A DNA stretch of 64,000 nucleotides from Microlunatus soli (GTDB lineage: Bacteria; Actinomycetota; Actinomycetes; Propionibacteriales; Propionibacteriaceae). The stretch is taken from positions 6,138,001-6,202,000 of the forward strand of contig NZ_LT629772.1 in assembly GCF_900105385.1 (NCBI RefSeq), read 5' to 3'. A model generated the notes under the pieces. The model ran no database searches and was not told where the DNA came from. It worked only from the letters and a program-made list of their open reading frames with translations. This document shows, one piece after another, positions 8,835 to 17,365 of the stretch (its first letter is position 1; each line of letters begins with the position of its first letter). Both the position numbers and the translations under genes were made by a program.

Positions 8835-10100
8835 ATGACCAACGCATCCTCTGCCGCGCCGTCTTCCGGCGCCACCGAGCTGCCCGATCCGACCGGCCAC
8901 TTCGGCCCGTACGGCGGCAAGTTCGTCCCGGAGGCACTCTACGTTGCCCTTGATCAACTCCAGACCGAGTTCGACCGGGCGATGACCGACGACACCTTCT
9001 GGGCCGAACTGGACGGCCTGCGCAAGGACTACTCCGGCCGGCCGACCCCGATCACCGAGGCGCCGCGTTTCGCCGAGGGCACCGGTGCCACCATCGTGCT
9101 GAAACGTGAGGACCTGAACCACACCGGTTCGCACAAGATCAACAACGTCCTCGGCCAGGCGTTGCTCACCAAGCGGATGGGCAAGACCCGGGTGATCGCC
9201 GAGACCGGAGCCGGGCAGCACGGCGTCGCCACCGCCACCGCGGCGGCGCTGTTCGGCCTGGACTGCCGGATCTACATGGGCAAGGTGGACACCGAGCGAC
9301 AGGCCCTGAACGTCGCCCGGATGCAGCTCCTCGGGGCCGAAGTGGTCGCTGTCGAGTCCGGCACCCAGACCCTGAAGGACGCGATGAACGACGCCCTACG
9401 GGACTGGGTGGCCAGCGTCGATACCACCCACTACCTGATCGGTAGCGTCGCCGGACCGCACCCGTTCCCGACGGTGGTCCGGGAATTCCAGCGGGTGATC
9501 AGCACCGAGGCCCGCGCCCAGTTGCTTCAGCGGCACGGGCGGCTGCCCGACGCGGTCACCGCCTGTGTCGGTGGCGGCTCCAACGCGCTCGGCATCTTCG
9601 CCGACTTCATCGACGACGCCGAGGTCGGCCTGTACGGCTTCGAGGCCGGCGGCGACGGTGTCGAGACCGGTCGGCACGCCTCCAGCATCTCCGCCGGCGG
9701 CGTCGGCGTACTGCACGGCAGCCGCAGCTACGTGCTGCAGGACGAGGACGGCCAGACCAAGGACAGCCACTCGATCTCCGCCGGACTGGACTATCCGGGC
9801 GTCGGTCCGCAGCACGCCTGGCTGGCCGATGCCGGTCGCGCGCACTACGAACCGGTGACCGATGCCGAGTCGATGGACGCGTTCCGCCGACTCAGCGAGA
9901 CCGAGGGAATCATCCCCGCGATCGAGTCCGCGCACGCCCTGGCCGGCGCGCTGCGACTGGCTCGCCGGTTCGTTGCCGAGGGCAGGAAGGACCCGCTGCT
10001 GCTGGTCAGCCTGTCCGGTCGTGGCGACAAGGACGTGGACACCGCCATGAAATGGTTCGCCGACATCCACGGCGAAGCGACCGGGAGCAGCGAACTATGA
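8835..10100 (+). CDS. trpB: Tryptophan synthase beta chain
   Basis: TrpB condenses indole with serine on pyridoxal phosphate to form tryptophan. The 421-residue protein is full length. The PLP lysine is Lys101 in [17 protein letters not shown]; the PLP phosphate loop [12 protein letters not shown] and the TGRHASSI segment are also present. It starts at ATG 8835, and its stop overlaps the trpA start (ATGA at 10097-10100), which couples synthesis of the two subunits of the alpha2-beta2 enzyme and its indole tunnel. Confidence 0.98.
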   Translation: MTNASSAAPSSGATELPDPTGHFGPYGGKFVPEALYVALDQLQTEFDRAMTDDTFWAELDGLRKDYSGRPTPITEAPRFAEGTGATIVLKREDLNHTGSHKINNVLGQALLTKRMGKTRVIAETGAGQHGVATATAAALFGLDCRIYMGKVDTERQALNVARMQLLGAEVVAVESGTQTLKDAMNDALRDWVASVDTTHYLIGSVAGPHPFPTVVREFQRVISTEARAQLLQRHGRLPDAVTACVGGGSNALGIFADFIDDAEVGLYGFEAGGDGVETGRHASSISAGGVGVLHGSRSYVLQDEDGQTKDSHSISAGLDYPGVGPQHAWLADAGRAHYEPVTDAESMDAFRRLSETEGIIPAIESAHALAGALRLARRFVAEGRKDPLLLVSLSGRGDKDVDTAMKWFADIHGEATGSSEL

Positions 10101-11053
10101 GCGCCGCCAACAGCACCAACCCCCTTCGACAGGGTCCTGAGCCCGTCGAAGGATCGTCGACCCGACCCACCTTCGACCGAGGCATCAGCGGCACGGTGTT
10201 CGCCGAGGCCACGGCGGCCGGTCGGGGAGCACTGGTCGGCTACCTCCCGGTCGGCTATCCCAGCGTCCGCGGCTCGTTCGACGCGATGCGCACGCTCTGC
10301 GGCGTCGGCCCCTCGGGGAGCAAGGAGCATGACGGCGTCGACCTGGTCGAGATCGGCATGCCGTACAGCGATCCGGTGATGGACGGCGCGACGATCCAAC
10401 GCGCCAGCACCCGGGCCCTGCAGCGTGGCGTCCGGGTCCGCGACGTCTTCGGCGCCGTCGAGGCGGTGGCGAACACCGACACCACCGCGGTCGTGATGAT
10501 CTACTGGAACCTGGTCGAGCACTATGGTCCGGACGCCTTCGCCCGCGATCTGGCGGCCGCCGGCGGTGCGGGGCTGATCACCCCCGACCTGACACCGGAC
10601 GAGGCGGAAGCCTGGTTCACCGCGTCGGACGCGTACGGCTTGGACCGGATCTTCCTGGTGGCGCCGAGTTCGTCGGACGAGCGGCTGACGCACACCGTCG
10701 ACAGCTGCCGCGGTTGGGTGTACGCGACCTCGGTGATGGGGGTGACCGGCGCACGTCAGCAGACGTCCAGCGCGGCACCAGCGCTGGTCGAACGGGTCCG
10801 CACCGCCCGGCCGGAAGCGCTGGTCGGCGTCGGCCTCGGCGTCTCCAACGGCGCTCAGGCCGCGGAGGTGAACGGGTTCGCCGACGCCGCGATCGTCGGA
10901 TCGGCCCTGGTCGGCGAGCTGCTGAAGGCCGACGATGCCGGCGACCCCGACGACCTCTCCGGACTGCGTGCGGTGGTCGCCGATCTCGCCGGTGGTGTTC
11001 GTTCTGCCGTGCGTTCGGGAACTTCTGACCCTGCTGTGAGGTTGTCTCACTGA
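10097..11053 (+). CDS. trpA: Tryptophan synthase alpha chain with repeat-derived N-terminus
   Basis: TrpA splits indole-3-glycerol phosphate and passes indole to TrpB. The core is normal: GYLPVGYPS, then [23 protein letters not shown] with the catalytic Glu and Asp, and later [13 protein letters not shown] and [16 protein letters not shown]. At 318 residues it is about 50 longer than usual. Part of the excess is an N-terminal stretch ([13 protein letters not shown]) encoded by a copy of the dispersed repeat at 10123-10152. The ATGA overlap with trpB fixes the start at 10097; a start inside the repeat-free part would lose coupling. A second acidic and Gly-rich insertion ([12 protein letters not shown]) precedes the active-site strand. 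Confidence 0.96.
   Translation: MSAANSTNPLRQGPEPVEGSSTRPTFDRGISGTVFAEATAAGRGALVGYLPVGYPSVRGSFDAMRTLCGVGPSGSKEHDGVDLVEIGMPYSDPVMDGATIQRASTRALQRGVRVRDVFGAVEAVANTDTTAVVMIYWNLVEHYGPDAFARDLAAAGGAGLITPDLTPDEAEAWFTASDAYGLDRIFLVAPSSSDERLTHTVDSCRGWVYATSVMGVTGARQQTSSAAPALVERVRTARPEALVGVGLGVSNGAQAAEVNGFADAAIVGSALVGELLKADDAGDPDDLSGLRAVVADLAGGVRSAVRSGTSDPAVRLSH
10123..10152 (+). repeat. Dispersed REP-like repeat copy inside trpA
   Basis: This is a 30-base copy with self-complementary ends: CCTTCGAC and GTCGAAGG flank AGGGTCCTGAGCCC. It lies in frame in the trpA coding sequence and is translated as [10 protein letters not shown]. Related words occur at seven other places in the window. Confidence 0.8.
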
Positions 11054-11054
11054 T

Positions 11055-11570
11055 ATGTCTGTGTCATCAACCGCGTCACGGTCGAGCGTCGTGCTGCCCT
11101 GGGTCCGGACGGTCGTCCGGGTCGGACTCGGTGTGGTCTGGATCGTCGCCGGTGCGACCAAGATCGGTGACCCCGCCCAGTCGGTCGCGGCTGTCCGTGC
11201 CTACGAGCTGCTGCCCGACACGCTGGCACAGCTGCTCGGCTGGGCGCTGCCGTACCTGGAGATCCTGCTCGGCCTGGTGCTGATCAGCGGACTGTTCACC
11301 CGGTGGTCCGCAGCGTTGAGCGGGTTGCTGCAGTTGGCGTTCGTGATCGGCCTGATCCAGGCCTGGGCGCGCGGCCTGAACATCGACTGCGGCTGTTTCA
11401 GCGCCGGCGGTCAGGTCGCCGAGGGACAGACCACCTACGGGCTCGATCTGGCCCGCGACCTGGTGTTCCTGGCAGCGGCGGTGTGGCTGTTCCTGCAGCC
11501 GGTGACCCGGTTGAGCCTGGACGCCGTGACCGGCGGTTTCGACCAGCCCCATCAGCTCGACCGAGCCTGA
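11055..11570 (+). CDS. MauE/DoxX-like membrane protein
   Basis: This is a 171-residue integral membrane protein of the DoxX/MauE superfamily with four hydrophobic segments (about residues 15-33, 62-80, 86-104 and 130-148). Before the last helix it carries DCGCFSAGG with Cys112 and Cys114, a motif seen in MauE-like proteins that work with thiol-disulfide enzymes. Two DsbA-like genes follow directly. I infer that it passes electrons to or from those proteins across the membrane. It starts one base after trpA, so it is probably in the same transcript. Confidence 0.85.
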   Translation: MSVSSTASRSSVVLPWVRTVVRVGLGVVWIVAGATKIGDPAQSVAAVRAYELLPDTLAQLLGWALPYLEILLGLVLISGLFTRWSAALSGLLQLAFVIGLIQAWARGLNIDCGCFSAGGQVAEGQTTYGLDLARDLVFLAAAVWLFLQPVTRLSLDAVTGGFDQPHQLDRA

Positions 11571-11591
11571 CCTGTTCGATAAGGAGAATGC

Positions 11592-12377
11592 ATGAGCCCG
11601 GACGCCAACCGCTCCAACGGAGGCAAGAAGAAGCCGCCGAAGGCAGCCGGCAGCAACGCCAGGGAACGTGCCCGGGTCGCGGCCCAACAGCAGGCACTGA
11701 AGAAGAAGCGGCGCAACCTCGGTCTGCTGATCCTGGCGATCGTCGTGGTCGCTGCGGCGGTCGGCATCGGCATCGGTTACGCCACCAACTTCGGCAAGCC
11801 GACCGCGAGCAGCTACACCGGCAAGGGCTGGGGGCCGGTCACCATCACCGACGGCAAGCCGATCGTGCTCGGCGAGCCGAACGCCAAGAACACCATCAAG
11901 CTGTACGAGGACTTCCGCTGCCCGCACTGTGCACAGTTCGAGAACAAGCTCGGCGGCACCATCACCGACCTGCAGAAGAAGGGTGACGTCAAGGTCGAGC
12001 TGTACGTACTGACCGTGATCGACAACGAGGACGGCCAACAGGGGTCGCTGCGGTCGGGCAATGCGATGGCCGCCGCGGCCGCGGCAGGCTTCGGCGAGGC
12101 CTACTACAACGCGCTGTACGAGAACTACGGCAAGAACTGGACCAACGAGCAGCTGATCGACCTGGGCAAACAGGTCGGCGGCGATCAGGCGAACGACCAG
12201 TTCGTCCAGGCGGTGAACAGCATGAAGTACCAGTCCTGGATGAACTCCGCGGCCCAGCAGGCCACCTCCGATCAGGTCTCCGGCACTCCGACGGTCTTCA
12301 TCAACGACACCGTGAAGCCCGACGCTGCCGAGTGGACGCCCCAGCAGTTGCGCGATGCCGTCAACCAGGCCTCCTAG
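11592..12377 (+). CDS. Membrane-anchored DsbA-family thioredoxin-fold protein (copy 1)
   Basis: This is a 261-residue protein with a basic N-terminus, one membrane anchor (about residues 43-64) and an outward-facing DsbA-type domain. The redox-active pair is C110-P-H-C113 in YEDFRCPHCAQFE, and TPTVFINDT supplies the cis-proline loop. It should catalyse disulfide formation or exchange in exported proteins. AAGGAGAATGC precedes the ATG. It overlaps the next, paralogous gene by 23 bases. Confidence 0.92.
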   Translation: MSPDANRSNGGKKKPPKAAGSNARERARVAAQQQALKKKRRNLGLLILAIVVVAAAVGIGIGYATNFGKPTASSYTGKGWGPVTITDGKPIVLGEPNAKNTIKLYEDFRCPHCAQFENKLGGTITDLQKKGDVKVELYVLTVIDNEDGQQGSLRSGNAMAAAAAAGFGEAYYNALYENYGKNWTNEQLIDLGKQVGGDQANDQFVQAVNSMKYQSWMNSAAQQATSDQVSGTPTVFINDTVKPDAAEWTPQQLRDAVNQAS

Positions 12378-13191
12378 CTCGGGCGGCAATTCGTCGCGGA
12401 AGAACCGGGCTGGAAAGAACCTGCCCCGAAACAACACGGCCCGAAAGAACCAGCCTCGGCCTGCCGGGGCGACCTCCTCGGCGCGGTCGACGCAGCAGCA
12501 GGCCCGGCTCGCCGAACAGCAGGCGGACCGGCGCCGGCAGCGGCTGATCCTGGCGGCCGTTGTGGTCGGCCTGGTCCTGGTGGTCGCCGTTGCCGGGATC
12601 GGCTATCAGGCCTGGCGGACCAACCGCAGCCCCGAGGCACCGTCGGCCCAGCCGACCTTCGGGCCGACCACCATCAGCCCCGGCAAACCGATCGTGCTGG
12701 GCGAGGAGGACGCCGCGGTGACCCTCACCCTGTACGAGGACTTCCGCTGTCCGCACTGCGCCGACTTCACCGAGAACGTGGGGGAGACGCTCACCGGACT
12801 GCAGCGGGACGGCACCGTCAAGGTCGAGCTCTATCCGATGAGCTTCGTCGACCCCGAGCACGGATCGCGCAGCGCGGCGAACGCGATGGCCTGTGCGGCC
12901 GAGGGTGGCCGCGGCCAGCAGTTCTATGCCGGATTGTTCGAGAACTACGGGCTGCAGTGGAGCGACCAGCAGTTGATCGAGCTCGGGACCGCCAGTGGCC
13001 TGACCACGCCGGAATTCGGCGACTGTGTGCGCTCGATGCAGCATCGCAGTTGGATCGACTCGATCACCCGGGTCGCCGCGGAGCGCAAGGTGGACCAGAC
13101 CCCGACGGTGCTGATCAACGGCACGATCCAGCCGAAGGCTGCGGAGTGGACGCCCGACCAGGTCCGGCAGGCGGTCGCCGCGGCGCGGTGA
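12355..13191 (+). CDS. Membrane-anchored DsbA-family thioredoxin-fold protein (copy 2)
   Basis: This 278-residue protein is a paralogue of the preceding gene and clearly a tandem duplicate: IVLGEEDAAVTLTLYEDFRCPHC closely follows the upstream copy. The active pair is C132-P-H-C135, the membrane segment is about residues 64-84, and the cis-proline loop is TPTVLINGT. The N-terminus is long and rich in Arg, Asn, Ser and Gln. It begins at ATG 12355 inside the end of the first copy, so translation is likely coupled. Two copies side by side may divide labour between oxidation and isomerisation; that is inference. Confidence 0.9.
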   Translation: MPSTRPPSSGGNSSRKNRAGKNLPRNNTARKNQPRPAGATSSARSTQQQARLAEQQADRRRQRLILAAVVVGLVLVVAVAGIGYQAWRTNRSPEAPSAQPTFGPTTISPGKPIVLGEEDAAVTLTLYEDFRCPHCADFTENVGETLTGLQRDGTVKVELYPMSFVDPEHGSRSAANAMACAAEGGRGQQFYAGLFENYGLQWSDQQLIELGTASGLTTPEFGDCVRSMQHRSWIDSITRVAAERKVDQTPTVLINGTIQPKAAEWTPDQVRQAVAAAR

Positions 13192-13222
13192 ACCCGGCGG
13201 TTCGACGGTCCGTGATCCTGGT

Positions 13223-13744
13223 GTGGACCTGCCACGCTCGGACGAGGACCAGCTCCGAGATCTCTTCGATCAGCATGCCGCCGCGCTGCTGCATTTCGTG
13301 GTGCCGCTGACCGACGGCGATCGCGGACGGGCCGAGGACATCGTCCAGGAGACGCTGTTGCGTGCCTGGCAACACCCGGCTGCGCTGAAACCCGATCGCG
13401 GACCGAGCCGCCGCTGGCTCTACACGGTTGCCAGGAACCTGGCCGTCGACGCCTACCGGGCCCGTACCGCTCGGCCGCGGGAGATCTCCGAAACCGCGCT
13501 CCGCCCGCTGTCCAGTCCGGCCGACGACATCGATCAGGCGCTGGAGTCCTGGGCGGTGGCCGAGGCGCTCGCCGTGCTGAGTGAGGACCACCGCAGGGTG
13601 CTGATCGAGCTCTACTACAACGCACACTCGGTCGCCGAGACCGCCACGATCCTGCGGATCCCGGTCGGCACGGTCAAGTCCCGCAGCCATTACGCACTGC
13701 AGGCGCTGCGGCTCGTCTGTGAGGAACGGGGGTTGTTGCCATGA
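13223..13744 (+). CDS. ECF-family RNA polymerase sigma factor (SigL-like)
   Basis: This is a 173-residue group 4 sigma factor with only regions 2 and 4. Region 2 includes RAEDIVQETLLRAWQHP and RRWLYTVARNLAVDAYRAR; region 4 includes LAVLSEDHRRVLIELYYNAHSVAETATIL and IPVGTVKSRSHYALQALR. It starts at GTG 13223 and its stop overlaps the anti-sigma gene (ATGA), a standard ECF pair. Its order and partner resemble the mycobacterial SigL-RslA pair. With DsbA-like genes beside it, it probably answers an envelope redox signal; this is inference. Confidence 0.93.
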   Translation: MDLPRSDEDQLRDLFDQHAAALLHFVVPLTDGDRGRAEDIVQETLLRAWQHPAALKPDRGPSRRWLYTVARNLAVDAYRARTARPREISETALRPLSSPADDIDQALESWAVAEALAVLSEDHRRVLIELYYNAHSVAETATILRIPVGTVKSRSHYALQALRLVCEERGLLP

Positions 13745-14406
13745 ACTGCAGCCAGACCCAGCAGGATCTCGGCGTCTACGTGCTCGGGATGCTGGACCCC
13801 GACGAACGCGACGCCGTTCGGCGGCATGTCGCCGACTGCCCCTTCTGCCGGACCGAGCTGGCCGAACTGGAGGAGCTGCCGGCCATCCTCGGCAAACTCC
13901 TGCCGGCCGACCTGGCCGCGTTGCGGGCGGACGCGGTGACCACGCCGGCGCCTCCGCGGGAGGGACTGTCCCGGCTGCTGGCCCGTGCCGAGCGGCTGCG
14001 CCGCCGCCGGTGGGGCTGGTTGGCGTTGGCGGCTGCGGTGCTGATCTTCGCGTTGGCCGGCGTGACCACGTTCATGATCATCCGGCCTGTGCCAGGGCCG
14101 TCACCGCAGCCGTCGATGAGCTGGGCCGCCACAGACCAGACGTCCGGGGTCCGGGCCGCGGCCGAGATGTCGCAGCAGCCCGGGGGTGCCGAGATCAGGT
14201 TGGATCTGCACGGAGTGCCGGCGGGGACGGTATGCCGACTCATTGTCCGGTCGACCGACGGAACCAGCACGACGGCGGGCAGCTGGCAGGCCGACTACGC
14301 CGGGACGGCGCAGGTCACGCTGTCGACCAGCGTCGATCTGAACAAGATCGCAGCGCTGACGATCAGCGATCGGGCCGGTCACCGACTACTCCGGCTGAGC
14401 CGCTGA
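13741..14406 (+). CDS. Membrane anti-sigma factor with zinc-binding domain
   Basis: This 221-residue protein has a zf-HC2/ZAS domain at its N-terminus: His29, Cys33 and Cys36 in RRHVADCPFC, with Cys3 as the likely fourth ligand. A single membrane helix spans about residues 93-115, followed by an extracytoplasmic domain of about 100 residues ending in SDRAGHRLLRLSR. Such proteins hold the sigma factor until a signal acts; ZAS domains of this type can respond to thiol oxidation. It overlaps the sigma gene by four bases. Confidence 0.92.
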   Translation: MNCSQTQQDLGVYVLGMLDPDERDAVRRHVADCPFCRTELAELEELPAILGKLLPADLAALRADAVTTPAPPREGLSRLLARAERLRRRRWGWLALAAAVLIFALAGVTTFMIIRPVPGPSPQPSMSWAATDQTSGVRAAAEMSQQPGGAEIRLDLHGVPAGTVCRLIVRSTDGTSTTAGSWQADYAGTAQVTLSTSVDLNKIAALTISDRAGHRLLRLSR

Positions 14407-14432
14407 ACCGGGCGCGTCCACCGCCCGTGAAA

Positions 14433-14465
14433 GCAGGCGGGCGGCCGTTCCGCCGCCCGACCTGC
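14433..14465 (+). terminator. Strong stem-loop between anti-sigma gene and lipoprotein gene
   Basis: GCAGG-CGGGCGGC pairs with GCCGCCCG-CCTGC across a six-base loop (CGTTCC), giving a 13-bp stem with one bulged A. There is no T-run after it. It may end or attenuate the sigma/anti-sigma transcript, or protect the 5' end of the lipoprotein message. Confidence 0.5.
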
Positions 14466-14510
14466 CAACCGGTGCAGGGCACTCGGGGCAGGTTTCTCGG
14501 AGGAGGAAAC

Positions 14511-14993
14511 ATGTCGAGGATCATGATCACCCGACGCGGCGTCGTGGTGGGAGCGGGGGCCGTGCTGCTGCTGGCGTTGAGCGGCTGTTCCGGCGGAGGC
14601 GGCGGATACGGAAGCTCCGGTGGCGGTGGCGGCGGAGGTGACGACTCAGGCGCGACGATCTCGATCACCGCGCCGAAGGACCACGCGACGGTCAGCGAAC
14701 CGTTCCGGTTGACAGTCAAGTCCAGCGAGGCGATGGGACCGACCAGTTCGGGGAAGGACCATTTACATCTCACCTTCGACGGCAACGCCCAGGACTACAC
14801 GGTCGAGACGAAACCGACAGTCATGATCAACAACCTGAAGTCCGGGCAGCACAAGATCAAAGTGACCTTGCAGCACGCCGATCACTCCCCGGTCGGACCG
14901 GCGGCCGAGATCACCGTCACCGTCATGTCCGGTACGTCCGGCGGCTCGCCGAGCCCGTCGTCCAGCCGCTCGACCGACACCAACGGCTACTGA
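14511..14993 (+). CDS. Secreted lipoprotein with DUF4399-like domain
   Basis: This is a 160-residue exported lipoprotein. The signal peptide (basic MSRIMITRRG, then VVVGAGAVLLLALSGC) ends in an LSGC lipobox. A glycine-rich linker leads to a single small beta-rich domain: ISITAPKDHATVSEPFRLTV, DHLHLTFDG, LKSGQHKIKVTLQHADHSPVGPAAEITVTV. That pattern resembles DUF4399-like domains; function is unknown. A Ser/Thr/Pro tail ends the protein. GGAGGAGGAAAC precedes ATG 14511, a very strong ribosome binding site, which suggests high expression. It may be a target of the neighbouring sigma factor. Confidence 0.85.
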   Translation: MSRIMITRRGVVVGAGAVLLLALSGCSGGGGGYGSSGGGGGGGDDSGATISITAPKDHATVSEPFRLTVKSSEAMGPTSSGKDHLHLTFDGNAQDYTVETKPTVMINNLKSGQHKIKVTLQHADHSPVGPAAEITVTVMSGTSGGSPSPSSSRSTDTNGY

Positions 14994-15029
14994 TCATGAC
15001 GCCGCACACGCCTCGGACCAGCGACGCCG

Positions 15030-15764
15030 ATGGCCACTGAGAATCGCCGACATCTCCGCCGCAGCCGGCCGGCGGAGACGGTCGAGCGTAACCGCCGGGA
15101 CACCCGCTGGCTGCATGCGGGCATCTTCACCTGCACGCTGGTGCTGCTCTTCACCGGCGGATGGTTGCTGTTCGGACAGGAAGGCAAACCCAGCATCCTG
15201 GCGATCGTCGCCCACGCATCAGACGTGGTGTTGCACAAGATCGTGGGGTGGATCCTGGCGGGGCTCGGTGTGCTGGCCGTCGTCGTCTGGCGGCACCGGG
15301 TCGCCCATTTTCTGCGGGAGACGTTCCGCTGGGATCGGGGTGACCTGCGGTGGCTGCTGCGCTGGCCGGCAGCGGTCCGCAGCGGCCGGTTCGACCGGCA
15401 CGAGGGCGACTTCGATCCGGCCCAACGCGGGGCGAACGTCATCCTCGTCGGTGGCCTGATCCTGTTGATCGGTTGCGGTGTCGGGCTGGTGCTGGTGCAC
15501 GGCGGCCCGGTGTTCGTCTGGTTGCATCGCGTGCACACCTGGGTCACCTACGCCGTGACGGTGATGATCGTCGGCCACGTCGTTGTTGCCTCTGGGGTCC
15601 TGCCCGGCTATCACGGGACCTGGCGGGCGATGCATCTCGGCGGTCGGCTGCCGGTGGCCGTGGCCCGCCGGCTGTGGCCGGCGTGGCTGGAACGGCAACA
15701 ACGACTCCAGCGCCGGGACCCGCCGCCGACCGTGCCGCCGACCGGGTTTCGGGACGGCCACTAG
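15030..15764 (+). CDS. Cytochrome b/b6-type membrane protein
   Basis: This is a 244-residue protein with four hydrophobic helices and histidines placed as in the Ni-Fe-hydrogenase/formate dehydrogenase gamma-type cytochrome b family. Candidate haem ligands are His29, His69, His169 and His183. It could carry electrons between the quinone pool and an outer partner, perhaps the DsbA/MauE-like proteins nearby; that is inference. No catalytic oxidoreductase subunit lies next to it. Its TAG stop is part of the palindromic element that begins at 15761, so the last codons may have been reset when that element arrived. Confidence 0.75.
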   Translation: MATENRRHLRRSRPAETVERNRRDTRWLHAGIFTCTLVLLFTGGWLLFGQEGKPSILAIVAHASDVVLHKIVGWILAGLGVLAVVVWRHRVAHFLRETFRWDRGDLRWLLRWPAAVRSGRFDRHEGDFDPAQRGANVILVGGLILLIGCGVGLVLVHGGPVFVWLHRVHTWVTYAVTVMIVGHVVVASGVLPGYHGTWRAMHLGGRLPVAVARRLWPAWLERQQRLQRRDPPPTVPPTGFRDGH

Positions 15765-15927
15765 TGGGTTGGAAGCCGGATAACTTGACGTTTGGCGGCG
15801 TCCAGGTGCGTGCAGCGCAAGGACGGCGAGGGAAGGGCTACCGGGCGTAACGCGACTGAGCCGGACGCCGCGATGTGCGCGTCTGGGCGCCGCCAAGCGT
15901 TAAGGAATCCAGCTTCCAGCCCACTAG
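15761..15927. repeat. 167-bp palindromic (MITE-like or structured-RNA) element
   Basis: Both ends read CTAGTGGG(T/C)TGGAAGC inward. The left arm (15761-15814) and the reverse complement of the right arm (15874-15927) agree at 43 of 54 positions, around a loop of about 59 bases. Eight of the eleven differences are G-U wobble pairs if the + strand is RNA. It fills the gap between the cytochrome b gene and lgt. I recognise no transposase and no known family. Confidence 0.8.
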
Positions 15928-15937
15928 GATCGCACCC

Positions 15938-16984
15938 GTGGTCGATCACCTGCTCCCGGCACTCTCCATCCCGAGCCCGCCGATCTCGGAGTGGGTCCTG
16001 TTCGGACGCGTACCGATCAGGTTCTACGCGTTGTGCATCATCACCGGCGTTGTGGTCGGCGTGATCATCGCCACCCGCCGCTGGATGGCCCGTGGCGGCA
16101 GCCGGGATGCGATCGAGACGGTCGCGCTGGTGGCGGTGCCGTTCGGCATCGTCGGCGCCCGGATCTATCACGTGATCACCGACCATCAGCTCTACTTCGG
16201 TCCGGGTAAGGACCCGATCCGGGCGCTGTATCTGTGGGAGGGCGGCCTGGGGATCTGGGGCGGTGTCGCGCTCGGCGCCGTCGGCGGCTACCTGGTGGCC
16301 CGCCGACGCAAGATCAGATTCTGGGCGCTGGCGGACGCGATGGCGCCGGGTGTTGCGGTCGCGCAGGCGATCGGCCGGCTCGGCAACTGGTTCAACCAGG
16401 AACTGTTCGGTCGGCCCAGCACGCTGCCGTGGGCCCTGCAGATCGACCCGCAGTTCCGCCCGGTCGGCTACGAGCAGTACGCCACCTTCCACCCGACCTT
16501 CCTGTACGAGCTGATCTGGAATCTCGGCGTCGCCGCGGTGATCATCGCGCTGGACCGCCGCTTCAAGCTCGGTCACGGCAAGGTGTTCATGCTGTACGTG
16601 ATGCTCTACACCGCCGGCCGGGCCTGGGTCGAGCACCTGCGGATCGATCCGGCGCACACCATCGGCGGCTTCCGGCTGAACGACTACGTCTCGGTCGGTG
16701 TCTTCCTCGCCGCACTGATCTGCCTGCTCTGGCTGATCCGCAACAAGCCCGGGAGGGAGCCGATCGTGGAGGGCGACTTCGTCTACGTCAACGGGCAGCC
16801 GCCGGAAGGCGACGACGACGCGACACCGACCTCGCCGGATCCCGAGTCGCCCGATTCCGTGTCGGGCGATCCCGAGTCGGGTGCTGCAGAGTCGGGCGAT
16901 CAGCCGGACGGGGCGGGCAAGGATCCGGAGGCGGGCGATCACGCATCCGCCGACAATCCTGCGCCGGGTCGAGCGAGGATGTGA
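15938..16984 (+). CDS. lgt: Prolipoprotein diacylglyceryl transferase
   Basis: Lgt moves a diacylglyceryl group from phosphatidylglycerol to the lipobox cysteine of prelipoproteins, an inner-membrane reaction. The 348-residue protein has the family signature GRLGNWFNQELFG at residues 146-158, the early RFYALCII helix, and HPTFLYELIWN. The last 60 or so residues are an acidic, Ser/Pro-rich tail (repeats of PESG and GD), a common actinobacterial extension. I chose GTG 15938; the open frame to 15875 runs into the palindromic element. The lipoproteins in this window are potential substrates. Confidence 0.95.
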   Translation: MVDHLLPALSIPSPPISEWVLFGRVPIRFYALCIITGVVVGVIIATRRWMARGGSRDAIETVALVAVPFGIVGARIYHVITDHQLYFGPGKDPIRALYLWEGGLGIWGGVALGAVGGYLVARRRKIRFWALADAMAPGVAVAQAIGRLGNWFNQELFGRPSTLPWALQIDPQFRPVGYEQYATFHPTFLYELIWNLGVAAVIIALDRRFKLGHGKVFMLYVMLYTAGRAWVEHLRIDPAHTIGGFRLNDYVSVGVFLAALICLLWLIRNKPGREPIVEGDFVYVNGQPPEGDDDATPTSPDPESPDSVSGDPESGAAESGDQPDGAGKDPEAGDHASADNPAPGRARM

Positions 16985-17365
16985 CCGAGTCGTCACCGTC
17001 CGGATATTTTGCGCCGATCACACCTCCTGGCCACATTTTCTTGCCTGTGCCGTGACTGATCAGGGCCTGATCCGGCAGATTTGCGGTCCGTTGGCGACAG
17101 GTCCCGGTTTCGCACGGTCCGATTCCGATTCCGAAACGGCCGGGGCCCGGCAGTAGACTGCAGCGGATTGCCGTTCACGGGGCCACACCTCGCCACCATC
17201 CGAGGGCCGGGTCCGTCGACTCCGTGCCCACATCGCGGAAGAGCGACGATCCGAACGTTCCACCTCTCCGCTAGGTTGAGGCCTCCATCCGGGCCGGTGT
17301 CGCCCCGGTAGACAACCCGCCGCAGTCCGATTTCGGACCCGACTGATCTTTCGACGGGAGTTCGC
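16985..17365 (+). other. Intergenic region upstream of gltB
   Basis: This 381-base stretch has no supported gene; the open frames on either strand are compositional. It should hold the gltBD promoter and leader. ACGGGAG precedes the gltB ATG. I saw no riboswitch that I could name and no strong hairpin. Confidence 0.45.

Noticed and set aside
14997-15041. Fourteen-codon frame (MTPHTPRTSDADGH) before the cytochrome b gene
   Set aside because: It overlaps the cytochrome start and has no ribosome binding site of its own or known counterpart.
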